Positions 34,051-42,501 of a stretch of DNA of 64,000 bases are shown in pieces (position 1 is the stretch's first letter; every line of letters starts with the position of its first letter). The notes beneath the pieces are model-generated. The model saw only the letters and a list, made by a program, of their open reading frames with translations. It searched no databases and was not told where the DNA came from. The translations under genes were made by a program, and so were the position numbers. The stretch comes from Kluyvera ascorbata_C. Lineage in GTDB: Bacteria > Pseudomonadota > Gammaproteobacteria > Enterobacterales > Enterobacteriaceae. The stretch is taken from positions 434,001 to 498,000 of the forward strand of contig NZ_JBIQOI010000002.1 in assembly GCF_044197065.1 (NCBI RefSeq), written 5' to 3'.

Positions 34051-34758
34051 ATGAAAAAGTGGAACATTGTTATTTTGTCAACGTTGTTAGCATCCGGTAC
34101 GGCACTGGCAAGCGGTGGCGGCAGTGGCTGGACACCGCCTCAACCACCTACCGGGAGCGGCGTCAGCATTCCCCACGTAGGCTTTACCACACCAACAAAA
34201 CCGGTTCTTCCTGCTGCGGGGAAATGGGATGGCGTGGTGCATATTTATCAGGCAGGCAGCAATAACGATTCCTATGCCAGCCAGACTGGGGCATCCGGTT
34301 CCACTATCGACGTCCATCAGAACGGCGATTGGGGTCGTTCAACGGTGAACCAGGTCGCTACCAAAAGTGCGACCGTCGTAAATCAGTACGGCACGGGCAA
34401 CCAATCCTACGCCACTCAGGCAGGGACAGGTAACTCGATTGCGGTCACACAGTCAGGGACCTCAAACGCCTCAACAACGCTGCAAGCGGGCTCAGGTAAC
34501 GCTATTAACGTGTCGCAGAGCGGCAACAACAATAGCTCGTATATCGACCAGAAAGGCAAAAACAGTTCGGTTGATGTCACCCAGGTCGACTACCGTAACA
34601 GCTCAACCGTTAACCAGAATGCAGAGGGTTCAATGGTGGTGGTGTCACAGAGCGGCAATTATAACAGCAGCTATGTCGATCAGGGTCGCAACAATACGCT
34701 GGCTTACGTTCAGCAAGTTGGCGGTTCCGGCAACAGTTCAACGGTACTGCAGCACTAA
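34051..34758 (+). CDS. csgA: CsgA, major curli amyloid subunit, eight repeats
   Basis: 235 residues from ATG 34051 (an upstream in-frame ATG lacks a ribosome site). The signal peptide spans 1-20. Residues 21-60 are Gly/Pro-rich (GWTPPQPPTGSG, PTKPVLPAAG). Eight curlin units follow, with first Gln at 67, 90, 112, 134, 156, 178, 200 and 222, i.e. a 22-residue period; E. coli CsgA has 151 residues and five units. Several units carry QxGxxNSS/QxYxxQ variants. It polymerises outside the cell into amyloid fibres. 43 bases after csgB. Confidence 0.92.
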   Translation: MKKWNIVILSTLLASGTALASGGGSGWTPPQPPTGSGVSIPHVGFTTPTKPVLPAAGKWDGVVHIYQAGSNNDSYASQTGASGSTIDVHQNGDWGRSTVNQVATKSATVVNQYGTGNQSYATQAGTGNSIAVTQSGTSNASTTLQAGSGNAINVSQSGNNNSSYIDQKGKNSSVDVTQVDYRNSSTVNQNAEGSMVVVSQSGNYNSSYVDQGRNNTLAYVQQVGGSGNSSTVLQH

Positions 34759-34764
34759 TAACAC

Positions 34765-34790
34765 CGGCCGGATGAACATTCATCCGGCCG
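34765..34790 (+). terminator. Strong hairpin between csgA and csgC
   Basis: CGGCCGGATG (34765-34774) pairs with CATCCGGCCG (34781-34790), just past the csgA stop. There is no T-run, so it probably stabilises the 3' end of csgA mRNA or attenuates csgC rather than ending transcription. Confidence 0.6.
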
Positions 34791-34816
34791 ATATTTCCGC
34801 TATCACGAGGCCCGCC

Positions 34817-35146
34817 ATGCATTTACTCCTTATTGCCGCCGCACTCAGCAACCAACTGTGGTTTGAAACCCAGGCGCAGGCCGAAACGGTGGTGATCACC
34901 CCGATGGCCAGTCTGACCCGCGACTGCGACTGCCAGTTAACCATCAATGTTATTCATCAAGGCCAATCCGGCACCAGCAACAGCAGCCAGAGTGGGCAGG
35001 TAACCCTGAAAGCCCAGCATCCCCAGCAGCTTGCCAGCCTGCACCTGGATATTCCCCAGGGTGAGTGGACACAAATCACCGTCATTTTAAGCAATCAACA
35101 AGGGGTGATTATGCAGCAAAGCTGGAGTTCTCCGGCTCGCGTTTGA
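34817..35146 (+). CDS. csgC: CsgC, periplasmic curli inhibitor
   Basis: 109 residues from ATG 34817; the longer frame back to 34439 overlaps csgA in another frame and is rejected. A signal peptide precedes an Ig-like domain with the conserved CxC motif (TRDCDCQLTI) near residue 40. CsgC stops CsgA from forming amyloid in the periplasm. It is poorly conserved relative to E. coli CsgC but has the same size, position and CxC. Last gene of csgBAC. Confidence 0.88.
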   Translation: MHLLLIAAALSNQLWFETQAQAETVVITPMASLTRDCDCQLTINVIHQGQSGTSNSSQSGQVTLKAQHPQQLASLHLDIPQGEWTQITVILSNQQGVIMQQSWSSPARV

Positions 35147-35202
35147 TTCCCTTCCCTCTTCTTTATATCCTTATCTTCTTTCTCGCTCGATAAGGATGCC
35201 GC

Positions 35203-35664
35203 ATGTTCAAGCCACACGTTACCGTCGCCTGCGTGGTTCACGCTGAAGATAAATTCCTGGTGGTTGAAGAAACCATCAACGGCAAAGCGCTATGGAACCA
35301 GCCTGCGGGCCATCTGGAAGCAGATGAGACGTTGGTCCAGGCCGCCCAGCGTGAGCTATGGGAAGAAACTGGCATTCGCGCCACACCGCAGCATTTTCTT
35401 CGTATGCATCAGTGGCTCGCCCCGGACAACACGCCTTTCCTGCGTTTTCTGTTCGTTATTGAGCTCGATAACATCTGTCCCACCGAGCCGCACGACAGCG
35501 ATATTGACCGCTGTTTATGGGTGAGCGCTGAAGAAATTTTGCAGGCCAACAACCTGCGTTCCGCGCTGGTCGCCGAAAGTATTCGTAGCTATCAGCAAGA
35601 TGCACGATATCCGCTGTCATTAATCGGCGAATTTAACTGGCCGTTTACAGAGGGTGTCAAGTAA
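35203..35664 (+). CDS. nudJ: NudJ, Nudix phosphatase (HMP-PP hydrolase)
   Basis: 153 residues with the full Nudix box GHLEADETLVQAAQRELWEE followed by TGI. E. coli NudJ (YmfB) hydrolyses nucleoside tri- and diphosphates and the thiamine precursor HMP-PP. It heads the nudJ-mnmA-hflD-purB cluster as in E. coli, but the curli locus lies upstream where rluE would be. Confidence 0.94.
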   Translation: MFKPHVTVACVVHAEDKFLVVEETINGKALWNQPAGHLEADETLVQAAQRELWEETGIRATPQHFLRMHQWLAPDNTPFLRFLFVIELDNICPTEPHDSDIDRCLWVSAEEILQANNLRSALVAESIRSYQQDARYPLSLIGEFNWPFTEGVK

Positions 35665-35717
35665 AGGGCTGCGTGCTAGAATATGCCGCCTTGAAGTCCA
35701 ATGTCGTGAGTATTCCA

Positions 35718-36827
35718 ATGTCAGAAAGCCAGAAAAAAGTGATCGTCGGCATGTCCGGCGGTGTTGATTCCTCCGTTTCCGCCTACCTGTTGCAACAACA
35801 GGGCTATAAGGTGGAGGGCCTGTTCATGAAGAACTGGGAGGAAGACGACGGCGAGGAATACTGCACTGCTGCCGCCGATCTTGCCGATGCGCAAGCGGTA
35901 TGCGATAAGCTCGGCATTGAGCTGCACACCGTTAACTTTGCTGCCGAATACTGGGATAACGTTTTTGAGCTCTTCCTGGAAGAGTACAAAGCGGGTCGTA
36001 CGCCGAACCCGGACATCCTATGCAACAAAGAGATCAAATTTAAAGCCTTCCTCGAATTCGCTGCTGAAGACCTGGGCGCTGACTACATCGCGACCGGTCA
36101 TTACGTGCGCCGTGCGGATGTGAACGGCAAAAGCCAGCTTCTGCGTGGCCTCGATGGCAACAAAGACCAGAGCTACTTCCTTTATACGTTGGGTCACGAA
36201 CAGATAGCACAAAGCCTGTTCCCGGTCGGCGAACTGGAAAAGCCGCAGGTGCGTAAAATCGCCGAAGAGCTGGATCTCATCACCGCGAAGAAAAAAGACT
36301 CTACCGGTATCTGCTTTATCGGCGAGCGTAAATTCCGCGAGTTCCTCGGTCGCTACCTGCCCGCGCAGCCGGGTAAAATTATCACCGTTGACGGCGAAGA
36401 GATCGGCACCCATCAGGGGCTGATGTACCACACGCTCGGTCAGCGTAAAGGTCTGGGTATTGGCGGGACAAAAGAAGGGACGGAAGATCCGTGGTACGTG
36501 GTCGACAAAGACGTTGAAAACAACGTGCTGGTTGTCGCCCAGGGTCACGATCACCCGCGTCTGATGTCCGTTGGTCTTATCGCACAGCAGTTGCACTGGG
36601 TTGACCGCGAACCGGTCACCGGCACGTTCCGCTGCACCGTGAAGACCCGCTATCGCCAGACCGATATCCCGTGCACCGTCACCGCACTGGATGAAGGCCG
36701 TATTGAGGTTCGCTTTGAAGAACCTGTTGCCGCAGTGACACCAGGTCAGTCCGCCGTGTTCTACAACGGTGAAATCTGCCTCGGTGGCGGCGTGATTGAG
36801 CAGCGACTGCCGCTGCCAGTGGAATAA
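35718..36827 (+). CDS. mnmA: MnmA, tRNA 2-thiouridylase
   Basis: 369 residues from ATG 35718, matching E. coli MnmA (368) from MSE onwards; the longer frame from 35673 would overlap nothing but has no support. The PP-loop GMSGGVDSSVSAYLL is at the start. The catalytic cysteines are in DILCNKEIKF and TGICFIGERKF. It thiolates U34 of tRNA Lys/Glu/Gln with sulfur from TusE. 53 bases after nudJ. Confidence 0.96.
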   Translation: MSESQKKVIVGMSGGVDSSVSAYLLQQQGYKVEGLFMKNWEEDDGEEYCTAAADLADAQAVCDKLGIELHTVNFAAEYWDNVFELFLEEYKAGRTPNPDILCNKEIKFKAFLEFAAEDLGADYIATGHYVRRADVNGKSQLLRGLDGNKDQSYFLYTLGHEQIAQSLFPVGELEKPQVRKIAEELDLITAKKKDSTGICFIGERKFREFLGRYLPAQPGKIITVDGEEIGTHQGLMYHTLGQRKGLGIGGTKEGTEDPWYVVDKDVENNVLVVAQGHDHPRLMSVGLIAQQLHWVDREPVTGTFRCTVKTRYRQTDIPCTVTALDEGRIEVRFEEPVAAVTPGQSAVFYNGEICLGGGVIEQRLPLPVE

Positions 36828-36901
36828 AGCCCTGCTTCGATAGGGTACAACGCAATCTGGCCCGCGTCGCGCCGCAGGTCAGATGCCAACAAGGAGTGAG
36901 C

Positions 36902-37543
36902 GTGGCGAAGAATTACTATGACATCACCCTGGCGCTGGCCGGTATCTGCCAGTCAGCCCGTCTGGTGCAGCAACTGGCCCATCAGGGACATTGCGACGGC
37001 GACGCGTTACACGTTTCGCTGAACAGTATTATCGATCTGAACCCGGACTCTGCGCTGGGCGTGTTCGGTGGCAGTGAAGCCAATCTTCGTCTCGGCCTTG
37101 AAACCCTGCTCGCGGTGCTGAATGCCAGCAGCCGTCAGGGTCTGAACGCAGAGTTGACCCGCTATACCCTCAGCCTGATGGTGCTGGAGCGCAAGCTTGC
37201 CGCCGCCAAAGGGGCGATGGATATCCTGGGCAACCGTATTACCGGTCTGCAGCGTCAGCTCGACCATTTTGATTTACAGTCAGATACCCTGCTGAGCGCG
37301 ATGGCCGGTATCTATGTTGACGTGATTAGCCCGCTCGGCCCGCGAATTCAGGTAACCGGTTCCCCTGCCGTGCTGCAAAGCCCGCAGGTGCAGTCCAAGG
37401 TCCGCGCTTCGCTGCTGGCAGGTATCCGCGCCGCGGTGCTATGGCACCAGGTTGGCGGTGGCCGTCTACAGCTGATGTTTTCTCGTAATCGCCTGACCAC
37501 TCAGGCAAAACAAATTCTTGCTCATTTAACCCCGGAGTTATGA
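36902..37543 (+). CDS. hflD: HflD, CII-lysogenisation factor homologue
   Basis: 213 residues from GTG 36902, preceded by AAGGAG; the GTG six bases earlier is less well spaced. It is the helical membrane-peripheral protein YcfC. In E. coli it lowers lambda lysogenisation by acting on CII. It ends three bases before purB and is co-transcribed with it. Confidence 0.93.
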   Translation: MAKNYYDITLALAGICQSARLVQQLAHQGHCDGDALHVSLNSIIDLNPDSALGVFGGSEANLRLGLETLLAVLNASSRQGLNAELTRYTLSLMVLERKLAAAKGAMDILGNRITGLQRQLDHFDLQSDTLLSAMAGIYVDVISPLGPRIQVTGSPAVLQSPQVQSKVRASLLAGIRAAVLWHQVGGGRLQLMFSRNRLTTQAKQILAHLTPEL

Positions 37544-37546
37544 TCT

Positions 37547-38917
37547 ATGGAATTATCCTCACTGACCGCCGTTTCCCCCGTCGATGGACGCTACGGCGAT
37601 AAAGTCAGCGCGCTGCGCGGGATTTTCAGCGAATACGGTTTGCTGAAGTTCCGTGTACAAGTCGAAGTACGCTGGCTGCAAAAGCTGGCCGCACACGCAG
37701 CCGTCAAGGAAGTTCCTGCTTTTGCTGCCGACGCAAACGGTTTCCTTGATAGTATCGTGGCGAACTTCAATGAAGAAGACGCGGCGCGCATTAAGACTAT
37801 CGAGCGCACCACCAACCACGATGTGAAGGCGGTTGAGTATTTCCTGAAAGAAAAAGTCGCGTCCGTGCCTGAGCTGCACGCCGTGTCTGAATTCATTCAC
37901 TTTGCCTGCACCTCCGAAGACATCAACAACCTGTCCCACGCGCTGATGCTGAAAACCGCGCGCGAAGAAGTGGTGCTGCCATACTGGCGCAAACTCATTG
38001 ACGCCATTAAAGACCTGGCCGTTCAGTACCGTGATATTCCACTGCTCTCCCGTACCCACGGTCAGCCGGCTACGCCGTCAACCATCGGTAAAGAGATGGC
38101 CAACGTGGCTTACCGTATGGAACGTCAGTACCGCCAGCTCACACAGGTTGAGATCCTCGGCAAAATCAACGGTGCGGTCGGTAACTATAACGCCCACATC
38201 GCCGCCTATCCGGACGTTGACTGGCACCAGTTCAGCGAAGAGTTCGTCACCTCTCTGGGCATTCAGTGGAACCCGTACACCACCCAGATTGAGCCGCACG
38301 ACTATATCGCCGAGCTGTTTGACTGCATCGCACGCTTCAACACCATCCTTATCGACTTCGATCGTGATGTGTGGGGCTACATTGCGCTCAATCACTTCAA
38401 GCAGAAAACCATTGCCGGCGAAATCGGTTCTTCCACCATGCCGCACAAGGTCAACCCAATCGACTTCGAAAACTCCGAAGGCAACCTGGGCCTGTCCAAC
38501 GCTGTGCTGCAGCACCTGGCCAGCAAACTGCCGGTTTCCCGCTGGCAGCGTGACCTGACCGATTCCACCGTGCTGCGTAACCTGGGCGTGGGTATTGGCT
38601 ATGCGCTGATCGCCTACCAGTCCACCCTGAAAGGCGTGAGCAAGCTGGAAGTGAACCGCGACCGTCTGCTCGACGAACTGGATCACAACTGGGAAGTGCT
38701 GGCTGAACCAATTCAGACCGTGATGCGTCGCTACGGTATCGAAAAGCCGTACGAAAAGCTGAAAGAACTGACCCGCGGCAAGCGCGTGGATGCCGAAGGC
38801 ATGAAGCAGTTTATCGACGGTCTGGCGCTGCCAGAAGAAGAGAAAACTCGCCTGAAAGCCATGACCCCGGCTAATTATATTGGCCGCGCCATCACCATGG
38901 TTGATGAGCTGAAATAA
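37547..38917 (+). CDS. purB: PurB, adenylosuccinate lyase
   Basis: 456 residues, family length. The signature GSSTMPHKVNP with its catalytic Ser loop is present, as is the fumarase/aspartase-fold His in LSRTHGQPATPS. It cleaves SAICAR and adenylosuccinate, releasing fumarate, at two steps of purine synthesis. A hairpin (38928-38951) follows the stop. Confidence 0.97.
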   Translation: MELSSLTAVSPVDGRYGDKVSALRGIFSEYGLLKFRVQVEVRWLQKLAAHAAVKEVPAFAADANGFLDSIVANFNEEDAARIKTIERTTNHDVKAVEYFLKEKVASVPELHAVSEFIHFACTSEDINNLSHALMLKTAREEVVLPYWRKLIDAIKDLAVQYRDIPLLSRTHGQPATPSTIGKEMANVAYRMERQYRQLTQVEILGKINGAVGNYNAHIAAYPDVDWHQFSEEFVTSLGIQWNPYTTQIEPHDYIAELFDCIARFNTILIDFDRDVWGYIALNHFKQKTIAGEIGSSTMPHKVNPIDFENSEGNLGLSNAVLQHLASKLPVSRWQRDLTDSTVLRNLGVGIGYALIAYQSTLKGVSKLEVNRDRLLDELDHNWEVLAEPIQTVMRRYGIEKPYEKLKELTRGKRVDAEGMKQFIDGLALPEEEKTRLKAMTPANYIGRAITMVDELK

Positions 38918-38927
38918 TCCAGCCTCT

Positions 38928-38957
38928 CCTCTCCTTCATCCTGAAGGAGAGGACTTT
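38928..38957 (+). terminator. Hairpin after purB
   Basis: CTCTCCTTCATCCTGAAGGAGAG forms an 8-9 base stem with a short CTTTCC tail. The weak T-run leaves some doubt about termination. Confidence 0.5.
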
Positions 38958-38963
38958 CCTGCC

Positions 38964-38980
38964 AATTTAATCAATGTTTA
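38964..38980 (+). promoter_or_regulatory. Likely PhoP box upstream of phoPQ
   Basis: AATTTA (38964-38969) and TGTTTA (38975-38980), 5 bases apart, resemble the PhoP repeat (G/T)GTTTA-N5-(G/T)GTTTA: the second half is perfect, the first has two mismatches. It lies 62 bases before phoP and fits the autoregulated phoPQ promoter. Confidence 0.6.
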
Positions 38981-39041
38981 TCTCCATAACGTCATAATCA
39001 GCGTTAAACTATTCACGTCATTAATTAAATGGAGAAACAGC

Positions 39042-39716
39042 ATGCGCGTACTCGTCGTAGAGGACAACGCTCTGTTACGTCATCACCTGAAAGTTCAGCT
39101 CCAGGAAATGGGCCATCAGGTCGATGCCGCAGAAGACGCGAAGGAAGCAGATTATTATTTAGGCGAGCATATTCCAGATATTGCGATTGTTGATTTAGGC
39201 CTTCCTGATGAAGACGGTCTGTCGCTGATTCGCCGCTGGCGCAGCCACGATATTTCGCTGCCGATTCTGGTGCTCACCGCACGTGAAAGCTGGCAGGATA
39301 AAGTGGAGGTGTTGAGCGCTGGCGCCGACGATTACGTCACCAAGCCTTTCCATATTGAAGAGGTTGCCGCCCGCATGCAGGCGCTGATGCGTCGTAACAG
39401 CGGTCATGCCTCGCAGGTTATCTCCCTACCGCCGTTCCAGGTTGACCTCTCTCGCCGCGAACTCTCCATTAATGACGAGGTGATTAAGCTCACCGCATTC
39501 GAATACACCATTATGGAAACGCTCATCCGCAATAACGGTAAGGTGGTTAGCAAAGACTCCCTGATGCTTCAGCTCTATCCGGATGCGGAGCTGCGCGAGA
39601 GCCACACCATCGACGTCCTGATGGGACGCCTGCGTAAGAAAATTCAGGCTCAGTATCCCCAGGACGTGATTATTACCGTGCGCGGTCAGGGCTATCTGTT
39701 CGAACTACGCGAATGA
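39042..39716 (+). CDS. phoP: PhoP, response regulator of the Mg2+/antimicrobial peptide system
   Basis: 224 residues: receiver (phospho-acceptor Asp51 in IVDLGLPDEDG, Thr in LTARES, Lys in TKPFHIEE) and an OmpR-type winged helix. It controls low-Mg2+, acid and cationic-peptide responses. The last four bases (ATGA) are shared with the phoQ start, so translation is coupled. Sequence nearly that of E. coli and Salmonella. Confidence 0.97.
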   Translation: MRVLVVEDNALLRHHLKVQLQEMGHQVDAAEDAKEADYYLGEHIPDIAIVDLGLPDEDGLSLIRRWRSHDISLPILVLTARESWQDKVEVLSAGADDYVTKPFHIEEVAARMQALMRRNSGHASQVISLPPFQVDLSRRELSINDEVIKLTAFEYTIMETLIRNNGKVVSKDSLMLQLYPDAELRESHTIDVLMGRLRKKIQAQYPQDVIITVRGQGYLFELRE

Positions 39717-41176
39717 AGAGTTTACGTCGGCATTTCCTGCCGCTTTCGCTGCGGATGCGTTTCCTGCTGGCGACGGCCGCGGTGGTTATCGTGCTGTCGC
39801 TGGCCTATGGCATGGTGGCGCTCGTTGGCTATAGCGTAAGCTTTGATAAAACCACCTTCCGCCTGCTGCGCGGCGAGAGCAACCTGTTCTATACCCTCTC
39901 CAAATGGGAAAACAGTAGGCTCAGCGTCGATATTCCTGAGAATCTCAATATGCAGGGTCCCACGGTGGCGTTGATCTACGACGATCAGGGCAAACTGCTG
40001 TGGCAGCAAAAAGATCTCCCGTGGCTGGTGAACAGCATTCAGCCCGAGTGGCTTAAAGGCAACGGTTTCTATGAGATAGAAGCAGATGCCAGCGCCAGTA
40101 GCACCCTGCTGCGCGACGATCATGAGATACAAAAAGAGCTCACCGAAATGCGTCAGGAAGGCGACGATTCGGAGATGACCCACTCGGTAGCCGTTAACAG
40201 CTACCCGGCCACCAATCTGATGCCAGCATTGGTTATCGTGGTGGTGGACACCATTCCTATTGAGCTTAAACGCTCCTATATGGTCTGGAGTTGGTTCTCC
40301 TACGTGCTCGCCGCCAACCTGCTGCTGGTTATCCCGCTATTGTGGATTGCCGCACACTGGAGCCTGCGCCCCATTGCGGATCTGACCCGTGAAGTCCGCG
40401 AGCTTGAGGAGCATCACCGGGAGCATCTCAACCCCGACACCACTCGCGAGCTGACAAGCCTGGTACGCAACCTGAACCGGCTGCTGAAAAGCGAACGCGA
40501 CCGCTACGATAAGTACCGAACCACGCTGACCGATCTGACCCACAGCCTGAAAACACCGCTGGCGGTGCTGCAAAGTTCGCTGCGTTCGCTGCGCAGTGAA
40601 AAAATCACCGTAAGCGAGGCCGAACCCGTCATGCTGGAGCAGATAAGCCGTATCTCACAGCAGATTGGCTATTACCTGCACCGCGCCAGCATGCGCTCCG
40701 ATAGCACGCTGTTCAGCCGCGAGCTTCATCCGGTGGCCCCGCTGCTGGATAGCCTGACATCGGCACTGAACAAGGTCTATCAGCGTAAGGGGGTCAACAT
40801 CACCCTGGACATCTCGCCGGAGATCTCCTTCGTCGGTGAGAAAAACGACTTTATGGAAGTAATGGGCAACCTGCTGGATAACGCCTGTAAATACTGCCTT
40901 GAATTTGTTGAGGTTTCCGCCCGCCAGACCGATGATTACCTGCATATTATCGTCGAAGATGACGGCCCTGGCATTCCGCAAAGTAAACGCGATATCGTCT
41001 TTGACCGCGGCCAGCGTGCCGACACGCTGCGTCCTGGACAAGGGGTAGGTCTCTCGGTTGCTCGCGATATCGTGGACCAATATGACGGCCAGATTATTGC
41101 CCACGAAAGCCTGCTCGGCGGCGCAAAAATGGAAGTTATTTTCGGTCATCAGGGCCCGGACAGTCACGAAGGGTAA
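39713..41176 (+). CDS. phoQ: PhoQ, sensor kinase
   Basis: 487 residues: membrane helices near 17-39 and 195-215, a periplasmic PDC sensor between them, HAMP, then HisKA (LTDLTHSLKTPLAVLQ, phospho-His) and HATPase (NLLDNACKYC, DDGPGIP). The acidic patch that contacts the membrane and divalent cations reads QEGDDSEMTHS, which is less acidic than the E. coli segment I recall (EDDDDAE). It also senses antimicrobial peptides and acid pH. Confidence 0.96.
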   Translation: MKSLRRHFLPLSLRMRFLLATAAVVIVLSLAYGMVALVGYSVSFDKTTFRLLRGESNLFYTLSKWENSRLSVDIPENLNMQGPTVALIYDDQGKLLWQQKDLPWLVNSIQPEWLKGNGFYEIEADASASSTLLRDDHEIQKELTEMRQEGDDSEMTHSVAVNSYPATNLMPALVIVVVDTIPIELKRSYMVWSWFSYVLAANLLLVIPLLWIAAHWSLRPIADLTREVRELEEHHREHLNPDTTRELTSLVRNLNRLLKSERDRYDKYRTTLTDLTHSLKTPLAVLQSSLRSLRSEKITVSEAEPVMLEQISRISQQIGYYLHRASMRSDSTLFSRELHPVAPLLDSLTSALNKVYQRKGVNITLDISPEISFVGEKNDFMEVMGNLLDNACKYCLEFVEVSARQTDDYLHIIVEDDGPGIPQSKRDIVFDRGQRADTLRPGQGVGLSVARDIVDQYDGQIIAHESLLGGAKMEVIFGHQGPDSHEG

Positions 41177-41252
41177 ATAATGTTTCCGTAGCAGGGTAGT
41201 TTTGTGAATACGATGTATAATCCGGACATACATCTGCTGCGGAAATATCAAT

Positions 41253-42374
41253 ATGGAATACCACTTAACGTTAAACTGGCCCGATTTTATGGCGCGCTAC
41301 TGGCAAAAGCGCCCGGTAGTGTTGAAACGCGGCTTCGCCAACTTTATTGACCCTATTTCACCGGATGAACTGGCTGGTCTGGCGATGGAAAATGAAGTGG
41401 ATAGCCGTCTGGTGAGCCATCTTGACGGCAACTGGCAGGTTAGCCACGGTCCTTTTGAAAGCTACGATCACCTGGGCGAAAGCAACTGGTCGCTGCTGGT
41501 ACAGGCGGTTGATCACTGGCATGAGCCTTCCAGCGCGCTGATGCGCCCGTTCCGCACCCTTCCCGACTGGCGTCTTGACGATCTGATGATCTCCTTCTCG
41601 GTACCGGGCGGCGGCGTTGGCCCGCACGTCGACCAGTACGATGTCTTTATCATTCAGGGTACCGGCCGCCGTCGCTGGCGCGTGGGCGATAAAACTGCCC
41701 TCAAGCAGCATTGCCCACACCCGGACCTGCTTCAGGTTCAGCCGTTTGATGCCATTATCGATGAAGAAATGGAGCCCGGTGATATTCTCTATATCCCACC
41801 AGGATTCCCGCACGAAGGCTACGCGCTGGAAAACTCGCTCAACTATTCCGTAGGCTTCCGTTCACCGAACAGCCGCGAGCTGATAAGCGGTTTTGCCGAC
41901 TATATTCTGCAGCGTGACCTCGGCAGCCAACACTACAGCGATCCCGACGTACCGTCACGCGATCACCCGGCGGATCTGCTGCCGCAGGAAGTGGATCGTC
42001 TGCGCGACATGATGCTGGGCATGATCCAGCAGCCGGAACACTTCCAGCAGTGGCTGGGCGAATTTATCAGCCAGTCGCGTCATGAGCTGGATATTGCTCC
42101 GCCGGAGCCGCCTTATCAGCCGGATGAGATTTACGATGCGCTGCAACAGGGCGACATGCTGCAACGTCTGGGCGGCCTGCGGGTGATTCGTATCGGGGAT
42201 GATTTCTTTGTCAACGGCGAGAAGATCGACTCACCGCATCAGCAGGCGCTGGATGCCATGGCGGGCAGTATTATGCTGGAGAGCCAGCATTTCGGCGAGG
42301 CACTGGATGACCCGTCCTTCCTGGCGATGCTGGCCGCGCTGGTGAATAGCGGGTATTGGTTTTTCGCAGAATAG
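41253..42374 (+). CDS. roxA: RoxA (YcfD), ribosomal protein uL16 arginine hydroxylase
   Basis: 373 residues, a JmjC-fold oxygenase. The Fe(II) ligands are visible in GPHVDQYDVF (HxD) and the later HEGYALENS region; a C-terminal winged-helix dimerisation domain follows. It hydroxylates an arginine of ribosomal protein L16 with 2-oxoglutarate and O2. It follows phoQ as in E. coli and is followed by a REP element. Confidence 0.94.
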   Translation: MEYHLTLNWPDFMARYWQKRPVVLKRGFANFIDPISPDELAGLAMENEVDSRLVSHLDGNWQVSHGPFESYDHLGESNWSLLVQAVDHWHEPSSALMRPFRTLPDWRLDDLMISFSVPGGGVGPHVDQYDVFIIQGTGRRRWRVGDKTALKQHCPHPDLLQVQPFDAIIDEEMEPGDILYIPPGFPHEGYALENSLNYSVGFRSPNSRELISGFADYILQRDLGSQHYSDPDVPSRDHPADLLPQEVDRLRDMMLGMIQQPEHFQQWLGEFISQSRHELDIAPPEPPYQPDEIYDALQQGDMLQRLGGLRVIRIGDDFFVNGEKIDSPHQQALDAMAGSIMLESQHFGEALDDPSFLAMLAALVNSGYWFFAE

Positions 42375-42381
42375 ATAATAC

Positions 42382-42460
42382 GTAGGCCGGATAAGGCGAA
42401 GCCGCCATCCGGCAGAACGACGCACATTGCCGGATGGCGGCTTCGCCTTATCCGGCCTAC
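42382..42460. repeat. REP/BIME palindrome between roxA and pepT
   Basis: Inverted arms GTAGGCCGGATAAGGCGAAG... and its complement ending CTTATCCGGCCTAC, with a CAGAACGACGCACAT centre. It lies between convergent genes and probably protects both mRNA ends. Confidence 0.9.
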
Positions 42461-42501
42461 AAAACACCCGGCTCAAATATAAGCCGGGTTTTCTTTTCCG
42501 A

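Noticed and set aside
33600..34758. Periodic repeats in csgB and csgA as a possible CRISPR or tandem DNA repeat
   Set aside because: The period is in the protein (22 residues, 66 bases) and the DNA units are diverged; these are curlin repeats.
34439..34816. Long frame upstream of csgC overlapping csgA
   Set aside because: It overlaps the csgA repeats in another frame; CsgC similarity and signal peptide begin only at ATG 34817.
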